DNA from: Candidatus Zipacnadia bacterium
Lineage (GTDB): Bacteria; Armatimonadota; Zipacnadia; Zipacnadales; UBA5352
Assembly (NCBI GenBank): GCA_029821635.1
Contig: JALGSW010000016.1
Coordinates: 1-52,787 of the forward strand
Reading direction: 5' to 3'
Length of the DNA stretch: 52,787 nucleotides
Below the pieces are notes generated by a model. It made no database searches, had not been told where the DNA came from, and saw only the letters and a program-made list of their open reading frames with translations. A program made the position numbers and the translations under genes. Of this stretch, positions 33,981-42,417 are shown piece by piece; within the stretch, counting starts at the first letter, position 1; every line of letters starts with the position of its first letter.

Positions 33981-36900
33981 CTACAGCCCGATTACCTCGC
34001 GCACGAGCGGCAACATCCGAGCATAGTGGGGCTCAAGGTGTGCACGGGCGGTTATCCGCGTGTGCTCAATGGCGCGGCGGAAGCTCTCGATGGCGGCAAC
34101 GCTATCGCCATCGAATTCCTGTTGCACCCGTGCCTCGCACCACGCCTCCGCGGCCTGCCTTGCGCGCGCCGATAGCGCGGCGAGTTCACGGTGAGCGGGG
34201 AGCAGCGGATCATACGGCGGGATGTGACCTACATCAAAGACCTTCTTGTGCACATGTCGAGGGTTGAACTCACCTCTTGGCTGCCTTACCCGCAGCGCTT
34301 GCCCCAACGCCGGAGAATTGAGTATGCCGCACAGATAGTGCGCCTCGTCCGCGCTCGCTGTCTCGCCGTAGTAGAGCGTGGTATCGATGATCAGCGGTGC
34401 GTCAACGGGCACCTCTACTGTGGCGGCAGTGACATGGGTTCCTGCTGCCGCGTAGACGACCATGTGTGTTGCACCTGGATTCTGCTTGTGGAGCTTCCCC
34501 CTGTAGTCAAGCCACTCGAGTAGCGTGTGTCTCGCTGACTTTGCCGTGCGATGCTCCTCCCAGATCGTCTCCGCATCCGCCATGCGGGCCGCCATCTGAG
34601 CATATCCCTCCTCCCGGAGCGCCGCTTGGTCTAGCAGGCGGAAGCGATCGCCCGCTGGCAATGCAGGAAGCGCGGCGGTATGGATTCCGAGGGCATAGAA
34701 GGCTATGAGGTCACGGCTCAGAAGCGCTGCGTAGAGAAGATCACTCTCGACATTGCCGTCAATCCTCACGTCCCGCCATGGGGCTTGGGCCCGCGCGACG
34801 GTGCCCAGGTAGGTACGGACGATAGGGGCGCGATTGTTGGATCCCAGTTGGGAATGCGTTCCGGACTCCACGATCCAGAGCGCGCGCGGGACCAGAGACG
34901 CTCCTTGACTGAAGCTATCCGCGTACTCGCTCGGAGTGACGAAGGGGGTCGCAGCTTCGTCCGCAGCCGCGATAAATGACCGGACGTCGGTCGCATGAAG
35001 TGAGTACTCGACCTCTTCCACTTGGAGGTCCGCAACTTCATCGACGTCGGCGTTCTTGCGCGGCAGTACGCCTTGGAATCTCCGCCCCGGGACCGGGTAC
35101 GTGATCTCCGCACCAGGGGCCTTTGTGGCATAGAGCACGCACGCGGGCATTCGGAACAGGGGACGGACCGCGTGGAGGTCCCAGTACTCGTCGAAGCGCA
35201 TGCCTGTGTGGCGGAAGTTGCCGCACCGGAAACTGTGGTGCTGCTGGCCGTTGTACACACTGCGCGGCAGGACAAAGCCGACGGCTCCGTTCTCACCGAG
35301 ATACCAGTCGCTGCAGCGAGCGAAGAAGAGAGTGGCAAGCTCCATTTGCGTTGCCACGTTCGCGCCGCCCCATAGCCCATAGCGCTCCATCAAGCCCCGT
35401 ATCTCGTCCTGGTATTCCGGCGTCCGGAGGTACCGGTACGAGAGCCACGGGGGATTGCCGATGACGACGTCAAATTCGCCGCGCAAGAAGACAGGCTTAT
35501 ACATGTTCTTGAGAATGTAGGCCTGGATCGTGTCGCGACCCCGTTCTATGAAGTCTCTCAGTGCTTCGGCCATGTCGAAGAGGGCCCCAAAGAGCGACTC
35601 GTCTTCCGAGGCATAGGCCTCCTGTCGAAGCAGGTACTGACGAAACCCCTCAAGGTCGGACCCATGCTCCACCGCCTGTCGTGCGTACCCTCGGCACGCG
35701 TCAATGAGGCGGTCAGCCAAACGGTGGTCCTGGAGTAGGGCTGATGGGAAGAATATCTGGATATCCTCATCGAGGTCCGGTTGGAGAGGACGGCCCACGA
35801 GGTCATCGTAACGCCGCACCATGCGCGTCTCTTCTGGCGGGCGCCGGATGGAGTTGGCCAGGTACACCGGGACGGAGAAGGATGCGCGTCTGTCCGCCAG
35901 CAGGTCGCCTAGAGCCAGCAAGTAGTTCGCCTTCGCGATCGTGACCGCAAGCGGATGCACGTCGATGCCCACGACTTGGTCCTCGATGCTCGCCAATAGG
36001 CTGGGGGCGGACGGTTCCCCGTGTTGGCTCAGAAGTCGCTCCTTCTTATGGAGGATGACATGGTAAAGGAATGTGCCAGAACCGCAGGCCGGATCGATTA
36101 CCCTGGCGTCTGCTGCTCGCCCACTCAGCAGATGCTCCACCATCTGTGCAGCAAGCCAGTCTGGGGTGTAGAACTCGCCCAAGTCGTGTCGTCCTGCGGG
36201 ATCCACCAGCTGCTCGTAGAGGGCCTTGAACACGTCCTCGCTCAGTGACGTGAGGGTGTAGTTGGCCAAGCTCCGGTAGAGACGGCGACTGGTGAACAAC
36301 GCACGGTCGAGAGTCTCCTCGCGGGCGATCCAAGAGAAGAGATCCTCTTCGAGGAAGTTCCGAATCCCGAGTCGCTCAAAGGCTTGGCCCGCGAGTATCT
36401 CTGCCAAGTCACTGTCGTGCGGGATTGCCGTGACCTCGCCCTGGTGGTATCTCGCCCAGACGAGCAGCTTGGCCAGTGTCGCCAAGTACGTATGTCTTAC
36501 AAAGAGATCGATCCCGTCCTCTGTGTCGGGCGAACTCCCGTACGCTATTCGCAGGTAATTGTCCCAACTGTCGTAGAGGACGGCGTACTCATCCTCTGAC
36601 GCAACCGCGGACCAAAGCTCCCGCAGGTCTCCGTAGCACACTTGGAATGCGTGGCTCTGGAGTCCGAAGTCCTCTATTATCTCCGTTGCCGTCGGGTGCC
36701 TCATCGTCTGACGCAGGAAGTACCTATCTAGCCACTCGTAGGCCACGCCACGTGCCTGCAACTCGGCAAGATCGATCAGTTCGAGCGTCAATACCTCCAG
36801 GGCCACGTCACCAGCTGTCACTACGGCCGCATCCCCATCGTTCATGGTGGGGGTGTACAGCGCAAAACGCACGCCGTCGGTGGCCATTGCCAGGTAGGGC

Positions 36901-37256
36901 CGTCTCTCGCCGGGCGGCTCCAACGTCCACAGTCCTGCGACGTAACCTCGGAGTTGGTCCTGAGCCTCCCCGAGATGCCCTGTCGCCGAAGGGCCCGGTA
37001 TGCTGCCGTCGATGGTCGACTCCACCTCGATCACTATGTTCCCGCAGAGAGAGTCAATATGGCCTCGCCGGGCCAAAGCGTCTCCATGTATCTCCACCCG
37101 GTGCTCGATTCCGCCAAGGAGGTCGCGCAGGAAGTTGGGCTGATCTCCGAACAGGTCACTCAGCAGTGTGCGGAAGGCCTGCGCACGTGCCGCTTCGTTA
37201 TTCAGGGGCGCTATCGACGTTAGGTACCTCGCGATTGTCTCATTCTGGTCGGGCAT
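33981..37256 (-). CDS. Large restriction endonuclease-DNA N6-adenine methyltransferase fusion (type IIG/Eco57I-like)
   Basis: 1091 aa. Residues ~40-120 form a PD-(D/E)xK-like nuclease domain with HID68 and IVIE77VE79; the last position is Glu where Lys is usual. GEFYTPDWLAAQMVEHLL and VIDPACGSGTFLYHV (motif I, about 386-397) start the N6-adenine methylase. NPPW (601-604) is motif IV. Downstream IYTLY-like strands and MVVYAAAGTHVTAATVEVPV then LCGILNSPALGQALR resemble the target-recognition region. Local GC is lower (about 58% in a sampled 60-base line versus about 75% in the LarA gene), which suggests horizontal gain. No separate restriction or specificity gene accompanies it. It probably cleaves unmethylated foreign DNA. 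Confidence 0.85.
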   Translation of the reverse strand: MPDQNETIARYLTSIAPLNNEAARAQAFRTLLSDLFGDQPNFLRDLLGGIEHRVEIHGDALARRGHIDSLCGNIVIEVESTIDGSIPGPSATGHLGEAQDQLRGYVAGLWTLEPPGERRPYLAMATDGVRFALYTPTMNDGDAAVVTAGDVALEVLTLELIDLAELQARGVAYEWLDRYFLRQTMRHPTATEIIEDFGLQSHAFQVCYGDLRELWSAVASEDEYAVLYDSWDNYLRIAYGSSPDTEDGIDLFVRHTYLATLAKLLVWARYHQGEVTAIPHDSDLAEILAGQAFERLGIRNFLEEDLFSWIAREETLDRALFTSRRLYRSLANYTLTSLSEDVFKALYEQLVDPAGRHDLGEFYTPDWLAAQMVEHLLSGRAADARVIDPACGSGTFLYHVILHKKERLLSQHGEPSAPSLLASIEDQVVGIDVHPLAVTIAKANYLLALGDLLADRRASFSVPVYLANSIRRPPEETRMVRRYDDLVGRPLQPDLDEDIQIFFPSALLQDHRLADRLIDACRGYARQAVEHGSDLEGFRQYLLRQEAYASEDESLFGALFDMAEALRDFIERGRDTIQAYILKNMYKPVFLRGEFDVVIGNPPWLSYRYLRTPEYQDEIRGLMERYGLWGGANVATQMELATLFFARCSDWYLGENGAVGFVLPRSVYNGQQHHSFRCGNFRHTGMRFDEYWDLHAVRPLFRMPACVLYATKAPGAEITYPVPGRRFQGVLPRKNADVDEVADLQVEEVEYSLHATDVRSFIAAADEAATPFVTPSEYADSFSQGASLVPRALWIVESGTHSQLGSNNRAPIVRTYLGTVARAQAPWRDVRIDGNVESDLLYAALLSRDLIAFYALGIHTAALPALPAGDRFRLLDQAALREEGYAQMAARMADAETIWEEHRTAKSARHTLLEWLDYRGKLHKQNPGATHMVVYAAAGTHVTAATVEVPVDAPLIIDTTLYYGETASADEAHYLCGILNSPALGQALRVRQPRGEFNPRHVHKKVFDVGHIPPYDPLLPAHRELAALSARARQAAEAWCEARVQQEFDGDSVAAIESFRRAIEHTRITARAHLEPHYARMLPLVREVIGL

Positions 37257-37527
37257 CGCGTTTGCCTCCCACTACTGAGCGACAGGACCGATGGGGCGAT
37301 GGCCGTTCCGGGGGCACTGTCCGCGAATGCCCTGCGCTGTATGCACAGGCGGACTCCCCCTTCGGGACGATGGCTGTGGTGGATGGTTCGCGACCGGGAC
37401 AGGGCTGACCTCCGCAACAACCGCAGGCTGGAAAGCCTGCGCCACGAACGTCTCTGGATGCCGCCCGGCGGAAGCTGCGCCGTTCCCTTTTCCCCATTCA
37501 CTCTTCACCCTTCCCTCCGCTGCCGTT
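37257..37527. other. Gene-free stretch upstream of the leuB promoter
   Basis: Frames here encode only Arg/Ser/Cys-rich nonsense. It contains an R5 hairpin (37423-37440) and a Gly/Cys-rich palindromic mosaic but no convincing gene, RNA or mobile-element end. It separates the R-M island from the leuB-like gene. Confidence 0.5.
37423..37440. repeat. Short hairpin repeat, family R5
   Basis: GCAGGCT-GGAA-AGCCTGC, a perfect 7-bp stem with a 4-base loop, followed by GCCACGAAC. The same arrangement in reverse occurs at 48840-48859 (GACAGGCT-TTCC-AGCCTGTC). Confidence 0.65.
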
Positions 37528-37556
37528 TTGCGCCTGTGCGCGGCTTCTGATATAAT
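37528..37556 (+). promoter_or_regulatory. Promoter of the leuB-like gene
   Basis: TTGCGC (37528-37533), 17-base spacer, and TATAAT (37551-37556) preceded by TGA, an extended -10. The leader to ATG 37639 is about 75 bases and shows no obvious riboswitch. Confidence 0.65.
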
Positions 37557-37638
37557 CCACTGAGCTACCAGCCTCGACCAACAAAGACCCGCCGGGGAGA
37601 ACGTGTCACGGCGGCGTTTGTGCAAGGAGAGTTCGCGA

Positions 37639-38688
37639 ATGTACCGGATAGCAGTGCTTCCCTGTGACGGAATCGGCCCCGAGGTCGTCGACGAGGGCCT
37701 GAAGGTCCTCGACACCGCCGCGAAGATCTACGGCGTCGAATACGAAACCACCACCTACGACATCGGGGGCGACCGCTTCCTCAAGACCGGCGAGGTCCTC
37801 CCGAGCTCGGTCCTCAAAGAGCTGCGCGAGATGGACGCGCTCTACCTCGGCGCGGTCGGCCACGCCGACGTCCCCGCCGGGATTCTCGAGAAGGGCATCC
37901 TGCTCAAGCTCCGCTTCGAGCTCGATCAATACATCAACCTGCGCCCGATCAAGCTCTACCCCGGCGTGGAGACGCCGCTGAAGGACAAGGGCCCGGCGGA
38001 CATCGACTTCGTGGTCGTGCGCGAGAACACCGAGGGCCTCTACGCGGGCGTCGGCGGGACGCTGCGCAAGGGCACCGAGCACGAGGTCGCCACGCAGGAG
38101 GCCATCTACACGCGGCGCGGCGTCGAGCGGTGCATCCGCTACGCCTTCGAGCTGGCGAAGACGCGCGATGAGAAGAAGCTCACGATGGTGGACAAGAGCA
38201 ACGTGCTCACCTACGGCCATGACCTGTGGGTGCGGACCTTCGCCGCGGTGGGTGAGGAGTACGTGGACATCGCGACCGACCACGCGTATGTGGACGCGTG
38301 CTGCATGTGGATGGTGAAGAACCCCGAGTGGTTCGACGTGATCGTGACCTGCAACATGTTCGGCGACATCATCACCGACCTCGGCGCGATGATCCAGGGC
38401 GGGATGGGTGTCGCGGCGTCGGGGAACATCAACCCCAACGGCGTCTCGATGTTCGAGCCGATCCACGGGAGCGCGCCGAAGTATACCGGCCAGAACGTGA
38501 TCTGCCCGGTTGCGGCGATCGCAGCGGCGGGCATGATGATGGAGCACCTCGGCGAGGCGGAGTGCGGACAGGCAATCGACCGTGCGGTAGCGGCGGCGCT
38601 GGCGTCGGGCAAGCTCGGCGACCTCTCGACGCGCTCGGGCGTCTCCACCACCAAGGCGGGCGACATGGTGGCGGGGCTGGTCGAGTAG
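37639..38688 (+). CDS. leuB: Isopropylmalate/isocitrate dehydrogenase-family protein (LeuB-like)
   Basis: 349 aa beta-decarboxylating dehydrogenase. RIAVLPCDGIGPEVVDEGLK, FVVVRENTEGLYAGVGG (ENTEGLY substrate loop), TMVDKSNVLTYGHDLW (catalytic Lys), VIVTCNMFGDIITDLGAMIQ (metal Asp) and MFEPIHGSAPKYTGQN (NAD loop) are all present. The sequence is closer to LeuB than to isocitrate dehydrogenase, but tartrate or homoisocitrate dehydrogenase cannot be excluded. AAGGAGA lies 8 bases upstream of the ATG. leuC and leuD are not nearby. Confidence 0.85.
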   Translation: MYRIAVLPCDGIGPEVVDEGLKVLDTAAKIYGVEYETTTYDIGGDRFLKTGEVLPSSVLKELREMDALYLGAVGHADVPAGILEKGILLKLRFELDQYINLRPIKLYPGVETPLKDKGPADIDFVVVRENTEGLYAGVGGTLRKGTEHEVATQEAIYTRRGVERCIRYAFELAKTRDEKKLTMVDKSNVLTYGHDLWVRTFAAVGEEYVDIATDHAYVDACCMWMVKNPEWFDVIVTCNMFGDIITDLGAMIQGGMGVAASGNINPNGVSMFEPIHGSAPKYTGQNVICPVAAIAAAGMMMEHLGEAECGQAIDRAVAAALASGKLGDLSTRSGVSTTKAGDMVAGLVE

Positions 38689-38753
38689 GACTGCGGGACG
38701 CGACGGCAGGACCATCACGAGCGGCGTGCGGCCCCCGAGGCCCGCGCCGCTCT

Positions 38754-38781
38754 TTGCGTACGCGGCGGGTGGGGGTATAAT
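38754..38781 (+). promoter_or_regulatory. Promoter of the DUF5678-like/retropepsin pair
   Basis: TTGCGT (38754-38759), 16-base spacer, TATAAT (38776-38781). The predicted transcript starts near 38788, about 34 bases before ATG 38822. Confidence 0.6.
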
Positions 38782-38821
38782 GGGTGCAGAAGGGGAATGG
38801 CGACGGATGGAGGTGCGAGGC

Positions 38822-39214
38822 ATGGTCCAGAGACTGCTGATCACCGGTGACAATGAGCAGACGGTGGCGACTGTCCGGCGAATCGCCGAGGAACGTGGTC
38901 TGACTGTCACTATCCTCGACGGTGCGCCGGGCGGAGGAGCAGATGCGGGAGAATGGACCTGGCGCGATGACCACGAAGCGTATGAGCGCCGGCGCCAGCA
39001 GCTCGGCGAGGAGTTCGCGGGACGCTACATCGCGATGCACCTCGGTGAGGTGATTGGTGTCGGCGACAGCGCCCGTGAGGCCGCGCGCGAAGGCCTGAGC
39101 CACCTGAGGCGCCCGGAGGCGCTGTTCGTGGTGATGGCCGGCGAGCCACTCCCCGAGCCCGAACCCGTCGGCATGCAGATGGACGCCCCGAGGAGCATCG
39201 TATGCGAGCAATGA
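38822..39214 (+). CDS. Small DUF5678-like protein
   Basis: 130 aa, soluble, no signal. The C-terminal half has EEFAGRYIAMHLGEVIGVGD then AREAAREGLSHLRRP and ALFVVMAGEPLPEPE, the pattern of DUF5678 proteins (GRYIA...GEVIGVGD...). The N-terminal part VQRLLITGDNEQTVATVRRI may form an extra alpha/beta segment. GGAGGTG 6 bases upstream fixes ATG 38822; the frame opens at 38726. It overlaps the retropepsin-like gene by 13 bases, so the two are translationally coupled. The function of DUF5678 is not established to my knowledge. Confidence 0.72.
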   Translation: MVQRLLITGDNEQTVATVRRIAEERGLTVTILDGAPGGGADAGEWTWRDDHEAYERRRQQLGEEFAGRYIAMHLGEVIGVGDSAREAAREGLSHLRRPEALFVVMAGEPLPEPEPVGMQMDAPRSIVCEQ

Positions 39215-39612
39215 GCCCCGTTGCGTACTCTCAGTCTGAATTCCCGCCCTTCCCCGCCGTCCAGATCGAGCTTGAGTATCTCATGGGGACCGCGGAGCCG
39301 GTGACTGCGAAGATGGATACGGGCGCGACCCGCACCGTTGTTCCGACGAAGCTACTCGACGAGATCGGCGCGATCCGGACAGGACGCGTCGCGCAATGCC
39401 AGTCCTACGATGGACAGCAGTGCGAATGGCCGATCTACGAGGTGACTCTGCGCGTCGCCGATGACCGTTGGCCTGACGACGTGGAGAGGGAATTCGACAG
39501 AATCCTAGTTCTCGGCGTGAACGGGCAGGCAGAAGTCCTCCTCGGCCGCGACATCCTCGCCGCCTGGAGCCTGCAACTCGACGGCCCCAACAGCCGCTAC
39601 ACCGTCTCGTGA
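39202..39612 (+). CDS. Retropepsin-like aspartyl protease-fold protein
   Basis: 136 aa. MDTGATRTVVP contains the retropepsin active-site D-T-G (D38), and VLLGRDILAAWSLQLDG matches the conserved second-half LGxDxL motif. A single D-T-G per chain means a homodimer would be needed, as in viral proteases. There is no signal peptide, so it is likely cytoplasmic. AGGAG 6 bases before ATG 39202; ATG 39211 overlapping the previous stop (ATGA) is the alternative. It is coupled to the DUF5678-like gene, which may be substrate, regulator or partner. Confidence 0.82.
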   Translation: MRAMSPVAYSQSEFPPFPAVQIELEYLMGTAEPVTAKMDTGATRTVVPTKLLDEIGAIRTGRVAQCQSYDGQQCEWPIYEVTLRVADDRWPDDVEREFDRILVLGVNGQAEVLLGRDILAAWSLQLDGPNSRYTVS

Positions 39613-39621
39613 GATGATGCC

Positions 39622-40947
39622 ATGATCGCCCAACTGCGCTACGGTCGTGACGGTCTTCCGGTCGAGCTTCCCGACGAGAACATAGCCGCCGTGCTGCGCC
39701 AGAAGCAGCTTCCCGCGCTCGACGACCCCGTGCAGGCGATCCGTGGCGCCCTTGCTGAGCCCATCGAGAGCGAGCCGCTGAACGAGATCGCGCAGGGCCG
39801 CACGGACGCCTGCATCGTTGTCAGTGACATCACCCGCCCGGTGCCGAACCCGGTCATCCTCCCGCCGATCCTCGAGACGCTCGCGGAGGCGGGCATCCCG
39901 GCCGAGCGCGTCACGATCCTCATCGCCACCGGCCTGCACCGCCCGGCCACCGACGCCGAGGTGCGCGAGATCTGCGGCGATGAGGTGCTCGCGAGCGGCG
40001 TGCGCGTCGTGAACCACCGCGCGTCGGTCGATGACGAGCAGGTGCATCTCGGCGAGACCTCGCGCGGCACCCCCGCGTTCGTCGATCGCGTCTACATGGA
40101 CGCCGACCTGCGCATCCTCACCGGCCTCGTCGAGCCGCACCTGATGGCCGGCTACTCAGGCGGCCGCAAAGCGATCTGCCCCGGCGTGGCCGGCTGCGCG
40201 ACGATCATGGCCTTCCACGGGCCGCAGCTCCTCGAACCCGACGCCGCGCGCGCGGGCAACCTCGTCGGCAACCCCGTCCACGAGGAGGCGCTTGAGGTCG
40301 CAGACCTCGCGGGCGGCGCGGACTTCGTTGTGAACGTGACGCTCGATGAGGAGCGCGCGATCACCGGCGTCTTTGCGGGCGATATGCGCGCGGCCCACGA
40401 GGCTGCCATGGCGCGCTGCGAGCAGCAGGCGAAGGTCGTCCTCGACGAGCCCGCGGAGATCGTGGTGACCTCCGGCGGCGGCTACCCGCTCGACCTCACG
40501 CTCTACCAGTCCACGAAGGGCATCGTCGCGGCGGGCCTCATCTGCCGCGACGGCGGGACGATCATCATCGCGCAGCAGAACGCCGAGGGCCTCGGCTCGC
40601 CGGACTTCGCGCGCCTGATCTGCCAGGAGGACGTGCACGCGTGCATCGAGCACGCCCTGCGCACCGGCGAGATCTGCATCGACACCTGGCAGCTTCACGT
40701 GGTGGAGAAGGTGCTGCGCAGGTGCAGCGTGATCGCGGTCTCCGACCTCTCCGCCGAGGACGCCGAGCGGACGCCGTTCGAGCAAGCGCCGACGGTCGAG
40801 GAGGCCCTGCAGCGCGCGCTCGCCGAGCATGGTCCGGACGCGCGCATCGTGGTCGTCCCCGAGGGCCCCTACGTGCTGGGTTGCCTCGCGAGCGACCCGG
40901 TCGGGCGGATGAGCGTGGGGGAGATGCTGGCTGCCGGCGCTGACTGA
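39622..40947 (+). CDS. Nickel-dependent lactate racemase-family protein (LarA/DUF2088-like)
   Basis: 441 aa. SDITRPVPN, LIATGLHRPATDAE, EPHLMAGYSGGRKAICPGV and TSGGGYPLDLTLYQSTKGI are LarA-family motifs; the SGGRK lysine corresponds to the residue that anchors the pincer cofactor in LarA. LarB, LarC and LarE maturation genes are absent here, so the racemase activity and its 2-hydroxyacid substrate are uncertain. The start is ATG 39622, 9 bases after the retropepsin-like stop, suggesting cotranscription. Confidence 0.88.
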   Translation: MIAQLRYGRDGLPVELPDENIAAVLRQKQLPALDDPVQAIRGALAEPIESEPLNEIAQGRTDACIVVSDITRPVPNPVILPPILETLAEAGIPAERVTILIATGLHRPATDAEVREICGDEVLASGVRVVNHRASVDDEQVHLGETSRGTPAFVDRVYMDADLRILTGLVEPHLMAGYSGGRKAICPGVAGCATIMAFHGPQLLEPDAARAGNLVGNPVHEEALEVADLAGGADFVVNVTLDEERAITGVFAGDMRAAHEAAMARCEQQAKVVLDEPAEIVVTSGGGYPLDLTLYQSTKGIVAAGLICRDGGTIIIAQQNAEGLGSPDFARLICQEDVHACIEHALRTGEICIDTWQLHVVEKVLRRCSVIAVSDLSAEDAERTPFEQAPTVEEALQRALAEHGPDARIVVVPEGPYVLGCLASDPVGRMSVGEMLAAGAD

Positions 40948-40967
40948 CGCGTGACAGGGGGACACCG

Positions 40968-41218
40968 ATGACCCGCACAATCGTGCTCGTGCTGCCGCGC
41001 TCCTCGACTGGGGCCAGCTCCAGGCGGACTACGACCACTTCCGCGACGTGAGCGCCTCCGAAGCCGACCTGCGGGAGGTCTTCGTGGCGTGGGCGGCGCA
41101 GGATATCCACCGCGTGAACCTCGCCGCCGATGGCACCTGGTTCCTGCTCGGCGCGCTGCTGATGGGTCTTGGTGTGCACGGGCTGTGCCGCAGACCGCGA
41201 CCCGACGTGCCGCAGTAG
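40968..41218 (+). pseudogene. Frameshifted small membrane protein
   Basis: MTRTIVLVL from ATG 40968 (GGGGG upstream) reads into nonsense. From about 40998, one base out of register, LLDWGQLQADYDHFRDVSAS, EADLREVFVAWAAQDIHRVN and the hydrophobic FLLGALLMGLGVHGLC run to TAG at 41216-41218. One extra G in CTG(G)CCGCG would join them as MTRTIVLVLAALLDWGQ. The result would be an ~83 aa protein with N- and C-terminal hydrophobic segments. The family is unknown. It could be an assembly error or a real lesion. Confidence 0.55.
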
Positions 41219-41261
41219 TTGCGCAAAACGCGTTGCTTTCTGCGCGATTTGCGTATATACT
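41219..41261 (+). promoter_or_regulatory. Promoter with overlapping palindromes for the MNT-HEPN pair
   Basis: TTGCTT (41233-41238), 17-base spacer and TATACT (41256-41261). Adjacent perfect palindromes TTGCGCAA (41219-41226) and AACGCGTT (41227-41234) overlap the -35 box, and TGCGCGATTTGCG lies in the spacer. The arrangement suggests a repressor operator, plausibly for the HTH domain of the downstream protein. Confidence 0.6.
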
Positions 41262-41277
41262 CCCACCGGTGATTGCT

Positions 41278-41898
41278 ATGGAGGAACGCGTGACGACATG
41301 GGGAGAGCGGGCACTGAGCGAGCTGTTCGGCTCGGAGGTGCGCGCGGCGGTGCTGTCATGGATCTGCGCGCATCCGGAGGCGCTGATCGTCGGCGCGAAG
41401 CTGGCGCGGGAGCTTGAGATGTCGGCGAGCGCGGTGGGCAAGGAGCTTGCGCGACTGGAGGAGCTGGGGATGCTGAAGGCCGCCGAGCCGATCGGCGCGG
41501 CGAAGCCCTACACACTGAACCAGCAGTTTCCGCTGCTGCGCGGGCTGCGCTCGATGTGCCTGTATGCCACGGGCGTGGTGGCGGTGCTGCGCGAGCTGTT
41601 CGCCGACGCGGAGGGCGTGGAGGTGGCGGTGATCTTCGGCTCGCTGGCGCGCGGCGACGACCGCCCGGACAGCGACGTGGACGTGCTGGTGGTGGGAGAG
41701 ATTGATGGTGGCGTCCTCTCGGAAATCGCCTGGGAGGCGCGCAATCGCACTGGGCGGCTGGTCAACATGGTGCACTACTCGGCAGAGGAGTACCAGCGAC
41801 GCGTCGCCGAAGGACAGGGCTTCCTCGCTCGCGTCCTCGCCGGGCCGATGATATGCGTCAGAGGGGAAGCAGATGGCTTACGACGACTTGCTGCGTGA
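41278..41898 (+). CDS. wHTH-nucleotidyltransferase (MNT) antitoxin-like protein
   Basis: 206 aa. Residues ~10-85 form an ArsR/MarR-like winged helix (ALIVGAKLARELEMSASAVG then KELARLEELGMLKAAEPIG). Residues ~113-160 form a minimal nucleotidyltransferase with GSLARGDDRPDSDVDVLVVG, giving G121-S122 and the D131/D133/D135 metal aspartates. In MNT-HEPN toxin-antitoxin pairs the MNT protein is the antitoxin, often AMPylating the HEPN toxin; the HTH fusion would allow autoregulation. ATG 41278 lies just after a promoter with palindromes; the open frame from 41089 is not coding. The HEPN gene overlaps its end by 26 bases. Confidence 0.83.
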   Translation: MEERVTTWGERALSELFGSEVRAAVLSWICAHPEALIVGAKLARELEMSASAVGKELARLEELGMLKAAEPIGAAKPYTLNQQFPLLRGLRSMCLYATGVVAVLRELFADAEGVEVAVIFGSLARGDDRPDSDVDVLVVGEIDGGVLSEIAWEARNRTGRLVNMVHYSAEEYQRRVAEGQGFLARVLAGPMICVRGEADGLRRLAA

Positions 41899-42334
41899 CG
41901 GGCGCATCAGGCGACACTCGGTCGATGCCGATGACATCATCGCCGCGCTGACGATAGCGCAAGCACGGCTTGGTGACGCCGGAGTAAATGGTCTCTCGAA
42001 TGACGGACGCTTCGTCTTCGCCTATGACCCCGCTCGCGCGGCCGCCGAGGCAGTCATGGGGACCGAGGGCTACAGGCCGGTCGCGGGCTCCGGGCACCAT
42101 GAGACAGTCTTCCGGTTCCTCCGTGTGGCCGCCGAGGGGCGATGGGCCACGGAGGCGGCTGAGTTCGAGCAGGCACGCAGGAAGCGGAACGCTGCTGAGT
42201 ACGATGAATGGGGCCTGATCACGGAGACGGAGGCAGACCGACTGCTAAGCGCGGCTCGCCTCTTCGTGGAAGACGTGGCGAAGTGGATCGTGGCTGCCCA
42301 CGACGTAGATCGCGCCCATCCCAGAGATTCGTAG
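41873..42334 (+). CDS. HEPN-domain protein (toxin-like partner of MNT)
   Basis: 153 aa, helical. EFEQARRKRNAAEYDEWGLI contains the R-x-R-N-x-x-x-Y form of the HEPN motif; the canonical RNxxxH has Tyr110 where the catalytic His usually is. VEDVAKWIVAAH near the C-terminus is also typical. HEPN toxins cut RNA; with His missing, activity is uncertain. GGGGAAG precedes ATG 41873, and the gene overlaps the MNT gene by 26 bases, the usual gene order for such pairs. Confidence 0.75.
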   Translation: MAYDDLLRDGRIRRHSVDADDIIAALTIAQARLGDAGVNGLSNDGRFVFAYDPARAAAEAVMGTEGYRPVAGSGHHETVFRFLRVAAEGRWATEAAEFEQARRKRNAAEYDEWGLITETEADRLLSAARLFVEDVAKWIVAAHDVDRAHPRDS

Positions 42335-42417
42335 CGCGACACGCCCCACCGGAACGCATCCTGCCACGCGACCGTTGAGTCCAGTGCAAGCCGCACTCCG
42401 AAGCGCAGGGGGCACGC

